From contig CAAEEC010000416.1 of assembly GCA_900754755.1 (NCBI GenBank), forward strand, positions 1-15,692: a stretch of DNA of 15,692 bases, in the 5' to 3' direction. The notes beneath the pieces are model-generated. The model did no database searches. It was not told the origin of the DNA and worked only from the letters and a program-made list of their open reading frames with translations. The number at the start of each line of letters is the position of its first letter. Positions within the stretch are counted from its first letter, which is position 1. This DNA is from Clostridia bacterium. Its GTDB lineage: Bacteria; Bacillota; Clostridia; Christensenellales; Aristaeellaceae. The position numbers were made by a program, and so were the translations under genes. Below, piece after piece: positions 7,133-13,889 of the stretch.

Positions 7133-7894
7133 CTACTCCAGCGGCGTTTCCAGGCGCATCAGCTTTTCCAGCAGAATGTCGTCTTCGGAAGGCTTGTCCT
7201 CCGCAGCTTCGATGCGGCGGCGGATGGCCAGCATTTCCTCGTCCAAATCGCTCACCCGCTGCGCGCAATGGCGCAATTGCTCCACAATCGCTTCCTGCTC
7301 CGGCACATTCTGCTTATACTTCAGCTGGTGCTCCAGGCTGGCCCAGAAATCCATGGCAATGGTGCGAATCTGCACTTCCACGGGCAAATCCCGCCGCTGG
7401 TCCGCGAAGAATACGGGTACGCGCACAATCAAATGCAGGCTGCGGTAGCCATTGGGCTTGGGCTGCTGGATATAATCCTTTTGCGCAATCAGCTTGACAT
7501 CATCCTGCCGCAGCAGCGCCTCGGAAAGGCGATAGATATCGTCCACATAAGAGCAGATGACGCGCACGCCCGCCACGTCCTGAATGCGCGTCTCCAAGTT
7601 TTCCAACGAAAAAGGAATGCGCCTGCGCTGCATTTTTTCCAGAATGCTCTGGTTGCTCTTGAGCCGCGTATGGATGGCGTTGATCGGGTTGCGGCTGTAG
7701 CGCACATTGAATTCCACGTCCAGCACTTCAAATTTTGTGCGCACTTCCTTGAGCGCGCAGGCGTACATCATGCGCAGTTCCTTATAGCCAACCAGCGTTT
7801 CCAAAATTTTTCGCGCCTCGTCGAATACGCTCTCCGGCGCCATCTGCGCCAGATCGAGGATATCCATGCCGGTATACTTGTTTTTTTCATCCAT
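7133..7894 (-). CDS. Small alarmone synthetase, RelA/SpoT-type (p)ppGpp synthetase (RelQ/RelP class)
   Basis: This 253-aa protein has only the RelA/SpoT nucleotidyltransferase domain and makes (p)ppGpp from ATP and GTP or GDP. Visible motifs are R103-I-Q-D106-VAGVRVI with the likely Mg2+-binding Asp, the substrate-binding DYIQQPKPNGYRSLHLIV (residues 140-157), and VEVQIRT with E173, followed by AMDFWASLEHQLKY. There is no HD hydrolase domain and no TGS or ACT domain, so it is the small monofunctional class rather than the bifunctional Rel enzyme. The C-terminal 50 residues are a charged, probably helical tail as in tetrameric SAS proteins. The ATG at 7894 has AAGGAG 10 bases upstream. It follows the terminator of the upstream isomerase gene, so it should have its own promoter, which I could not place with confidence. 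Confidence 0.92.
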   Translation of the reverse strand: MDEKNKYTGMDILDLAQMAPESVFDEARKILETLVGYKELRMMYACALKEVRTKFEVLDVEFNVRYSRNPINAIHTRLKSNQSILEKMQRRRIPFSLENLETRIQDVAGVRVICSYVDDIYRLSEALLRQDDVKLIAQKDYIQQPKPNGYRSLHLIVRVPVFFADQRRDLPVEVQIRTIAMDFWASLEHQLKYKQNVPEQEAIVEQLRHCAQRVSDLDEEMLAIRRRIEAAEDKPSEDDILLEKLMRLETPLE

Positions 7895-7982
7895 AACTGT
7901 ATTTCTCCTTCTCAGTATCCCTTCTTCTTTATCGCAATTTACCATCTGTCTCCCTTTTGCCCGTGCCAGGCGTACAGCAAAA

Positions 7983-8013
7983 CCGCCGGTCGCAATTTTC
8001 CCGCAACCGGCGG
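7983..8013 (-). terminator. Rho-independent terminator after the stand-alone isomerase gene
   Basis: Read on the minus strand, CCGCCGGTTGC (8013-8003) pairs with GCGACCGGCGG (7993-7983), an 11-bp stem with one G-U pair, followed by TTTTG. It lies 30 bases after the isomerase stop and upstream of the alarmone synthetase gene, so it separates the two units. Confidence 0.8.
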
Positions 8014-8042
8014 CCGATGTTATTGCGCGAGCCGTGGTGCCA

Positions 8043-9008
8043 TTACGCCCACCACATGCCGCCGCACTTTTCGAAGATCATCACGTCTTTGAGCATGGCG
8101 ATGGCCTTCATGAGGCCCTCGTTCACGCTCATCAGGCTGTCCTCATGCTCGATGGAGATACAGCCGTCATAGCCCACCATGCGCAGGTTGCTCATCATAT
8201 CCTTCCAAACCTGGTGCGCGTGGCCATACCCCACGGAGCGGAAAATCCACGAACGGTGAATTTCATCGCCATAGTGCTTGGTATCGAGCACGCCGTTCAC
8301 AGCGGTGTTCAGCTCGTCCACCTTGGTATCCTTGGCATGGAAGAAATAGATCGCCTCGCCCAGCGCGCGGATGGCCGCCGCGGGATCGATGCCCTGCCAG
8401 AACAGGTGGCTGGGATCGAAATTCGCGCCAATGGTATCGCCCACGGCCGCGCGGAGCTTGAGCAGGGTTTCGGGGTTGTACACGCAGAAGCCCGGGTGCA
8501 TTTCCAGCGCGATCTTATGGATGCCGTGCGCGTTCGCGAAGGCCACGGCCTTCTTCCAATAGGGGATGAGCACCTCGTTCCACTGGTACTTGAGGATTTC
8601 CGAATAATCGTCCGGCCAGGGGCAGGTGACCCAGTTGGGCGTCTTATCCTCCGGCGAACCGCCGGGGCAGCCGGAGAAGGTGACGACCGTGTCCACGCCC
8701 ATCTTTTCCGCCAGCAGGATGGTGTTTTCATAGTCTTCCTCAAACTGGCGCGCGACTTCGGGATTGGGATGCACGCAATTGCCGTGCGTGGAGAGCGCGG
8801 CGATTTCCAGATTGTACTTTTTCAGCGTGGCGAGCATCTCGTCGATCTTTTCCGGATGCGCCAAAAATTCTTTGGGGTCGCAATGGGCCTTGCCCGGGAA
8901 GCCGCCGCAGCCGATTTCCACGGCCTGTACGCCCGCGTTCGCCAGGTATTTGCAGGCCTCGTCAAACGGCTTGGCCGCCAGCAAAACGGCAAAAACACTC
9001 AATTTCAT
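8043..9008 (-). CDS. Sugar phosphate isomerase/epimerase-like TIM barrel, stand-alone
   Basis: This 321-aa protein is a second xylose-isomerase-like TIM barrel, longer than the one at 4804. Likely metal ligands are E169 (IALEMHPGF), D198 (NFDPSHLFWQG), H224 (YFFHAKD) and E287 (CISIEHED). An insertion at about residues 112-147 (GCPGGSPEDKTPNWVTCPWP) and a tail rich in Met, Trp and Gly set it apart from the operon paralogue. There is no signal peptide, so it is cytoplasmic. The ATG at 9008 has AGGAGG 8 bases upstream. A strong promoter lies just before it and a clear terminator just after it, so it is monocistronic. The sugar or polyol substrate is not evident. Confidence 0.9.
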   Translation of the reverse strand: MKLSVFAVLLAAKPFDEACKYLANAGVQAVEIGCGGFPGKAHCDPKEFLAHPEKIDEMLATLKKYNLEIAALSTHGNCVHPNPEVARQFEEDYENTILLAEKMGVDTVVTFSGCPGGSPEDKTPNWVTCPWPDDYSEILKYQWNEVLIPYWKKAVAFANAHGIHKIALEMHPGFCVYNPETLLKLRAAVGDTIGANFDPSHLFWQGIDPAAAIRALGEAIYFFHAKDTKVDELNTAVNGVLDTKHYGDEIHRSWIFRSVGYGHAHQVWKDMMSNLRMVGYDGCISIEHEDSLMSVNEGLMKAIAMLKDVMIFEKCGGMWWA

Positions 9009-9039
9009 GAGCCATTCCTCCTACCAGATGTTTGCCTCT

Positions 9040-9068
9040 ATTATACGGCACGCGGAAAAAAAATGCAA
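9040..9068 (-). promoter_or_regulatory. Strong sigma-A-type promoter of the stand-alone isomerase gene
   Basis: On the minus strand the -35 box is TTGCAT (9068-9063), the spacer is 17 bases beginning with a T-tract, and the -10 box is a perfect TATAAT (9045-9040). The start point would be near 9033, about 25 bases before the ATG at 9008. It lies in the 88-base gap after the GNAT gene, so the isomerase does not depend on GNAT transcription. Confidence 0.8.
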
Positions 9069-9096
9069 GCCATACGGCCGCTTTTTCGCCGAATCC

Positions 9097-9555
9097 TCAC
9101 AACTTGCGCATATACATGCGCGTTTGCCGCGCGTGCCCTTCCTCCCAGACCAGGCAAAGAAATTCCCAGCCCAATTTTTCGTAAAACGCCGTGTGATCCG
9201 TCGTCAGATACAGCGTTTTTACGCCCTTCTCCTGCATATCCGCGCAAATGCGTGAAAGCAGGGCGCGCGCCACGCCCCGGCCGCGCCAGTTTTCTTCCAC
9301 ATACACGGCGCAGACGTTGGGCGCGAGATCCTTGCGCTCGTGAAAATCGTTCTCGATCACGCCCGCGCCAGCGATGATGGCTCCATCCGCCAGCGTTACG
9401 TACCACTGCGGCACCGCGCCCAGCCCCATCAGGCTATCCCGCATGCTCGCCTCGTATGCCGCGCGGGGAATGCCCCATTTTTCATGAAACCATTCCGCAG
9501 CCCGCAAGAGAAGTTCGGGCCGCTCCCTGAGGCAGAAAATCGCGTATCGCGCCAT
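9097..9555 (-). CDS. GNAT-family N-acetyltransferase
   Basis: This 152-aa protein has the GNAT fold. Motif A is R91-G-R-G94-V-A96 in ENWRGRGVARALLSRICAD, preceded by the beta-strand VCAVYVEE that normally holds the catalytic backbone. The end of motif B reads TAFYEKLGWEFL. The N-terminal half (FHEKWGIPRAAYEASM) resembles uncharacterised acetyltransferases of Bacillota. The ATG at 9555 has AAGGAG a few bases upstream; an earlier in-frame ATG at 9579 lacks such a site. It is not closely similar to the GNAT at 5998. The acceptor is unknown. Confidence 0.85.
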   Translation of the reverse strand: MARYAIFCLRERPELLLRAAEWFHEKWGIPRAAYEASMRDSLMGLGAVPQWYVTLADGAIIAGAGVIENDFHERKDLAPNVCAVYVEENWRGRGVARALLSRICADMQEKGVKTLYLTTDHTAFYEKLGWEFLCLVWEEGHARQTRMYMRKL

Positions 9556-9597
9556 AACAATTCTCCTTATATCCAGCATCTGGCAGCGCCGTTTTCT

Positions 9598-9626
9598 ATT
9601 GTATCCATTTCGCGCAAGGCGCGCAA
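9598..9626 (-). promoter_or_regulatory. Sigma-A-type promoter of the GNAT gene
   Basis: On the minus strand TTGCGC (9626-9621), a 17-base spacer and TACAAT (9603-9598) lie about 43 bases upstream of the start at 9555. The spacing to the gene is right and the -10 box matches five of six consensus bases. Confidence 0.6.
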
Positions 9627-9641
9627 GCGCTCAAAGGTCTC

Positions 9642-9664
9642 GCTTGGCAAAAAACTTGCCAAGC
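9642..9664. promoter_or_regulatory. Perfect inverted repeat between divergent genes, possible operator
   Basis: GCTTGGCAA (9642-9650) and TTGCCAAGC (9656-9664) are exact reverse complements around a 5-base spacer. They sit 15 bases upstream of the GNAT -35 box and about 95 bases upstream of the peptidase start. There is no gene end next to it, so a protein-binding site is more likely than a terminator. No regulator can be named. Confidence 0.4.
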
Positions 9665-9757
9665 AAACCATTCCCAAAGCGTTTTCAGCAGGAAAATTTC
9701 CCTTTCATCGCGAAATCTTAGACAGAAAATCGCAGGTTCATAAAGGAGGCCCAGCCC

Positions 9758-12700
9758 ATGCGGATTCGCAACCACGCTTCGCGCTTGGCGGCGCTCTTGC
9801 TGCTGGCGCTATGCGCGCAGATGCTTTTGCCATCGCAGACGCCAAGCGCGTATGCCACGGAAACCAGTATAGAGGATTTTGGCCCTTCCCTGGGCGTGTA
9901 TCCCAACCGGGACTATACGGGCCTCTATAAAATCGACGCGCAAATCCTGGCGCACGACGCCGCACAGGCAATCCAGGCAGCGGTCGACTTAGGGCTGTGC
10001 GAGAGCGCCGCCGATCTGGAACTGGAGCGGGCCGTGCCGCTGGGCGGCGAAACCATCTATCAACTGCGGCAAGTGTACGAGGGCATACCGGTGCTCAATC
10101 GCCGCGCAACGGTGCTGACCGACGCGCAGGGCGTCGTGCGCGCCGCGGGCGGGGATTGCGTGCCGCTGGAAGGCATAAATACACAGCCCGCGCTGGGCTG
10201 GGCGGAAATCGCGCAGGCTCTTTCGGCATACCTGCGCGACGCGCACCACCTGGCGGAAGGCGCGTCTTTTTCGGAAGAAGCCGCGCGCGCCGCGGGCGAA
10301 CTGGCCATCTATGTGGACGAAGCTGCCACGCCCCACCTGGCCTACGCGGTGCACGGCGGCGCGTGGGAAGCCGTGATCGACGCGAGCAACGGCGAAGTGC
10401 TGCGCTTTGCGGAAACCATGAGCACCCTGGGCGAAATGGCGCTGGACACCTACCCCTGGCAGGCGGAATTGCCCTATGACGAGGCGAGCGGCCTGTATGT
10501 GTTGCGCGACGAGGCGCGCTGTTTTGAGGTATACGACGCGCAGGACAATCTGGTGGTGCTCATCATGGGCAACGACGACGATCCGCTCATCGAAATGCAC
10601 GATTATGTGGAACGCAATTCGCTGGATTATATGGTGGATTGGTTGTTCGACTACGGGGAGACGGGCATCACCACCTCCGTGGGCATGCTGGACGAACCCA
10701 TCGCTCTGAGCGATCCCAACAGCGCCGAAGAAGTGTGGCGGCAGGCGTACGCGTCCATGGCGCTGGCTTACGACTATTTCTATCACGTGCTGGGCTGGGA
10801 TGGTTTCAACGGCGCGCGCGGCAAAATCAAAATCGTGTGCAACACCGATGGCGTGATCATGGGCAATGATATCAAAGGGGACAATGCCGCCATGCTCTCG
10901 GGCGCCCAGGCGGGCATCATGGTCTACATGGGCGAAGTGGGGCGCATCGTTGCGGCCGAACCCAACACAGCGGTGCATGAATACGCCCACGGCGTGGAAT
11001 ATTCCATCAGCAGCATCATGGCGGATTCCACGGCAGAGGGCGCCGGCGTGAAGGAAGCGCTCAGCGATGTGTTCGCCGAGCTGGCCGAAGCGTACGCGAC
11101 CAGCCGCGATCCCGACTGGATAAACGCTGTGCGCCAATGTTACCCGGGCGGGGCGGGCGCGCTGTATCACTACGGCGAACTCCAAAGCGGCGTGGACGGC
11201 CACGATTCCAGCACCATCGCCTCCTACGCGCTTTACCAGCTTTGGCAGGCCTGGCGCGAGGACATGCAGGTGGCGGTTTGCATGGACAGGATGTCCCACC
11301 TCCTATTCCGCGCGCTGTTCCTGCTGCCGCACGACGCGAGCTTTTTCGATCTGGCGTATGCGCTGCGCACGAGCGGGCTCATCATGCAGCAAAATGGCGA
11401 ACTGTCGCTGAAACAATACGACCAGCTCTGCACGGCGCTGCAAAGCGTGGGGCTGCTCAAGCAGGAATCCACTTGCCTGGTGGCGGTCACGGACCCAAAC
11501 GGCGCGCCCATCGAAGGCGCGCGGGTCGCGCTGTTCACAGGGGATGACGGCAGCGCGCCCGTGCTGGAAGAGGACTACTGGAACGGCGGCATGAGCGTGG
11601 TTATGCTGCGCACCAATGAGAATGGCCTGTGCAACGTGCGACTGTTCGACGATGGCGCGGACTACCGCATCGTGGTCGAGGCCGAGGGATACGAGGCGTA
11701 TTCCGGCTGGGCGGGCACCATCGTCGAGCAAACCGCTACGGGCGATGTGCAATTCCTGGTGAACCGCGTGCAGTTGTGGCCGAAGGGCAGCGAACCGGGC
11801 GCGATCCCGGTGGCGGAATTCGACGAAAGCCTGCTGCTGGCCCAGTTGCGGCAGCTGGCGGAGCAATATGGCGCAATACCTGTAGGCGCGGAGGCGTTCG
11901 CTTCCAGCGGCAATGCCGACCCCATCCCGGCCGGACGGCTCAGCGGGCTGCTGGGCGCGGACCTATACGATTACGACGGCGATGGCCAGCGCGAATTGCT
12001 CGCCGTGCGGCTGGATACGCGCGCGAGCGAACCGCCAGCTTCGGCCGAAACGCGGTGCTATCTTTCCATGTACGACTGGAATCCCGCCGCCGCGGCCGTG
12101 GAACTGGCCGACGAAATCTCCTTTTCCTTGGCTTCCTTGACGGGCACGGAGCCCAACGCCGCGCTGCATACGGCGCGGGGCGCGTTTGGCGAAGGCGAAG
12201 CGGCGCTGTACATCGACTATTATTACGATTTCAATTCGCGCGGCTTCGCGACTGTGAGCCTCTACTACGATGGCGCGTTTCGCCTGGGCGGCGGCGTGGA
12301 ATGCGATGAATTCTATGCCTGGTGCAGTTGTTATCGGGCGGCGGAGCTCGCCGCGCTGAGCAGCCTGCTCTCCTCACAAATGGGCGGCAGGGGGAGCGGC
12401 TGGGGGCTGGTGGCAAATTACAATTGGGAAGAAACATCCGCCAATCCCTCGCCGGAAGCCATGGACAGCTACGGCGCGCACTACCGCGAACTGCTATCGG
12501 CCATCCGGCTCGAAGAGCTCTATCCCCGCAGTATGTGGCTCGACAATCCCGCCCGGCCTGATCCGGGCGAGTACACCTTCGAAAACCGGGATGCGTACAT
12601 ACAGGGTCTGGCGGCGCAGCAGCAATACGACCGCGAAATCGCCTCTCTCCGCCTGGATGAGCGCTGCCGCGCCCTGGATGGCACGCTCACGGCGCTGTGC

Positions 12701-12790
12701 GGTCTGAGCCGGTTCACGGCCGCCGCCGCAGAGGGCGGCGTGGCGCTGGATTGCTACGACGCCAGCGGGCTGCTAGATTCGTACCGGTAA
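9758..12790 (+). CDS. Secreted thermolysin-like (M4 family) zinc metallopeptidase with extra C-terminal domains
   Basis: This 1010-aa protein begins with a signal peptide: basic start, hydrophobic core at about 10-24, and a likely cleavage after A-Y-A33. An FTP-type propeptide (about 85-135, with YQLRQVYEGIPVLNRRA) and a PepSY-like segment (about 150-225) follow. The catalytic domain (about 240-555) carries H407-E-Y-A-H411, the third zinc ligand E433 in GAGVKEALSDVF, and a candidate transition-state His, H482 in VDGHDSST. Compared with thermolysin the HExxH-to-final-His distance is about 75 instead of 89, so the domain is shortened. After it come a carboxypeptidase-regulatory-like beta domain (about 570-670, VTDPNGAPIEGARVAL) and a calcium-loop motif D738-Y-D-G-D-G-Q-R-E746 within a C-terminal region of unknown fold. 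AAAGGAGG lies 8 bases before the ATG. I see no LPxTG or other surface anchor, so it is probably released or loosely attached. Confidence 0.88.
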   Translation: MRIRNHASRLAALLLLALCAQMLLPSQTPSAYATETSIEDFGPSLGVYPNRDYTGLYKIDAQILAHDAAQAIQAAVDLGLCESAADLELERAVPLGGETIYQLRQVYEGIPVLNRRATVLTDAQGVVRAAGGDCVPLEGINTQPALGWAEIAQALSAYLRDAHHLAEGASFSEEAARAAGELAIYVDEAATPHLAYAVHGGAWEAVIDASNGEVLRFAETMSTLGEMALDTYPWQAELPYDEASGLYVLRDEARCFEVYDAQDNLVVLIMGNDDDPLIEMHDYVERNSLDYMVDWLFDYGETGITTSVGMLDEPIALSDPNSAEEVWRQAYASMALAYDYFYHVLGWDGFNGARGKIKIVCNTDGVIMGNDIKGDNAAMLSGAQAGIMVYMGEVGRIVAAEPNTAVHEYAHGVEYSISSIMADSTAEGAGVKEALSDVFAELAEAYATSRDPDWINAVRQCYPGGAGALYHYGELQSGVDGHDSSTIASYALYQLWQAWREDMQVAVCMDRMSHLLFRALFLLPHDASFFDLAYALRTSGLIMQQNGELSLKQYDQLCTALQSVGLLKQESTCLVAVTDPNGAPIEGARVALFTGDDGSAPVLEEDYWNGGMSVVMLRTNENGLCNVRLFDDGADYRIVVEAEGYEAYSGWAGTIVEQTATGDVQFLVNRVQLWPKGSEPGAIPVAEFDESLLLAQLRQLAEQYGAIPVGAEAFASSGNADPIPAGRLSGLLGADLYDYDGDGQRELLAVRLDTRASEPPASAETRCYLSMYDWNPAAAAVELADEISFSLASLTGTEPNAALHTARGAFGEGEAALYIDYYYDFNSRGFATVSLYYDGAFRLGGGVECDEFYAWCSCYRAAELAALSSLLSSQMGGRGSGWGLVANYNWEETSANPSPEAMDSYGAHYRELLSAIRLEELYPRSMWLDNPARPDPGEYTFENRDAYIQGLAAQQQYDREIASLRLDERCRALDGTLTALCGLSRFTAAAAEGGVALDCYDASGLLDSYR

Positions 12791-12938
12791 GGACGGCGGA
12801 TGATGCGCGCGGCAAGCCGCGATAGAGGAATTGGTTCCATACAACAAGGCTGCGCGACACATCCAGCGCCGCGCAAGGGAGTTTCCCGATCCGCACTTTT
12901 GCAGCATAAATGCGAGAAAAAGGAGGAAGCGCCTAGCC

Positions 12939-13574
12939 ATGTACATTACAAGCGAACCGCTCGTCCGGGATATTGCGCGCACGGCGCAAAACATCGTTCA
13001 GGAACTGGAGCGCCAAATTTGCTTTGATGAATACATCGCCATGCCTTCGTTTGGCGCAAATATCATATTGCGGTTCCGATATACCGGAACCGCCCCCGTA
13101 AATCTGGCATTGCTCAACGCCATGGAAACAAAAATGCGCAAAGCGGCGGGCGCCCGCTATCTTGTGAACCTGGATGGAGCAGCATACAAGGCCTGTGGGC
13201 TCATATACGACCGTCTTCCCGCCACACTGAAAGCCATCCACGCCCGCGTGGATGGCCCGATTCCCCACTGCCGCTTCCACGCGGACGGGTTGGAAAACGA
13301 CTGGCAACGCATTTGCCGCCTGTTTCACCTTCCATCCAATACCCCTCTGTGGGAAATCCAGGCAAATGGGAACCGTCTCCTTGCGTTGGCGCTGAGCGCG
13401 CATGACGGCGCGCCCGTCCGTGAAAGCATATGCACCGATGGCAAACAGATTCAATGCCTTTTTTTGAAAGACGACGGTTCACACACCGGAATGGTGAAAG
13501 CCCTGTGCCTGGCGTACCGGCAAAACGTATCCATTTGCCAGGTGCTGATGGAATATCAGGCGCAATCCAGTTGA
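12939..13574 (+). CDS. Hypothetical protein, 211 aa, no recognised family
   Basis: I do not recognise this protein. It begins MYITSEPLVRDIARTAQNIV, with a helical N-terminus, then mixed alpha/beta segments such as ANIILRFRYTGTAPVNL and RLLALALSAHD and a closing helix MVKALCLAYRQNVSICQVLM. It has no signal peptide, membrane segment or known catalytic motif. The ATG at 12939 is preceded by AAGGAGG at 12920-12926, a rather long spacing of 12 bases; the frame is open further upstream to 12831 but without a ribosome site. It follows the peptidase gene after 148 bases on the same strand and may be cotranscribed, although a weak promoter in the gap cannot be excluded. Codon use is more mixed than in the peptidase. 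Confidence 0.65.
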   Translation: MYITSEPLVRDIARTAQNIVQELERQICFDEYIAMPSFGANIILRFRYTGTAPVNLALLNAMETKMRKAAGARYLVNLDGAAYKACGLIYDRLPATLKAIHARVDGPIPHCRFHADGLENDWQRICRLFHLPSNTPLWEIQANGNRLLALALSAHDGAPVRESICTDGKQIQCLFLKDDGSHTGMVKALCLAYRQNVSICQVLMEYQAQSS

Positions 13575-13889
13575 CGCAGGCAGCAGAGAAAATCGGGCTA
13601 CCCATTCGGCTTACCCCGCCATCGCATCGCTCAAGCGGGCGAGCGCAGCCAATTCCACGGTCTCGCCGCGCGCCATAACTTTCTTTAAGCTGCAGCGCAA
13701 AATCCCAGTTATTCTCCCCCCTTGACACCACCAGCCTAAAATGCTAAAATAACCATATTCACCAGGGATAATTTTCGAAACTTTACAGTGCTGCCGTATA
13801 TCACACAATTGATTTTTCTTTCAGCGCTATAAAAATCGAAAAAACGTCCCATTTCATACGCATGCCAAAATAAAGGATGGGAATACTAT
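13575..13889. other. Intergenic region with a promoter and long leader
   Basis: This 315-base stretch has two parts. From 13575 to about 13720 it is GC-rich, and a minus-strand frame there ends in a coding-like 21-codon piece (13676-13611) with no clear ribosome site. From 13722 it is AT-rich and holds the consensus promoter and the leader of the membrane regulator gene. In the leader GATTTTT (13811-13817) and AAAAATC (13831-13837) can pair around a 13-base loop. I see no known riboswitch. Confidence 0.55.
13722..13750 (+). promoter_or_regulatory. Near-consensus sigma-A promoter of the membrane regulator gene
   Basis: TTGACA (13722-13727), a 17-base spacer and TAAAAT (13745-13750) match the consensus in eleven of twelve positions. 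Transcription would begin near 13757, leaving a 5' leader of about 130 bases before the ATG at 13890. Confidence 0.8.

Noticed and set aside
7866..9377. + strand frame of about 500 codons opposite the second isomerase and GNAT genes
   Set aside because: It spans two real minus-strand genes and their promoter, with no start signal or recognisable domain.
9989..11299. Minus-strand frame of about 436 codons opposite the peptidase
   Set aside because: It is the complement of the HExxH-containing gene, with His/Val-rich content and no ribosome site.
13809..13833. Second promoter in the leader of the regulator gene (TTGATT and TATAAA)
   Set aside because: The spacing is only 13 bases, too short for a sigma-A promoter; the upstream TTGACA-17-TAAAAT is far better.
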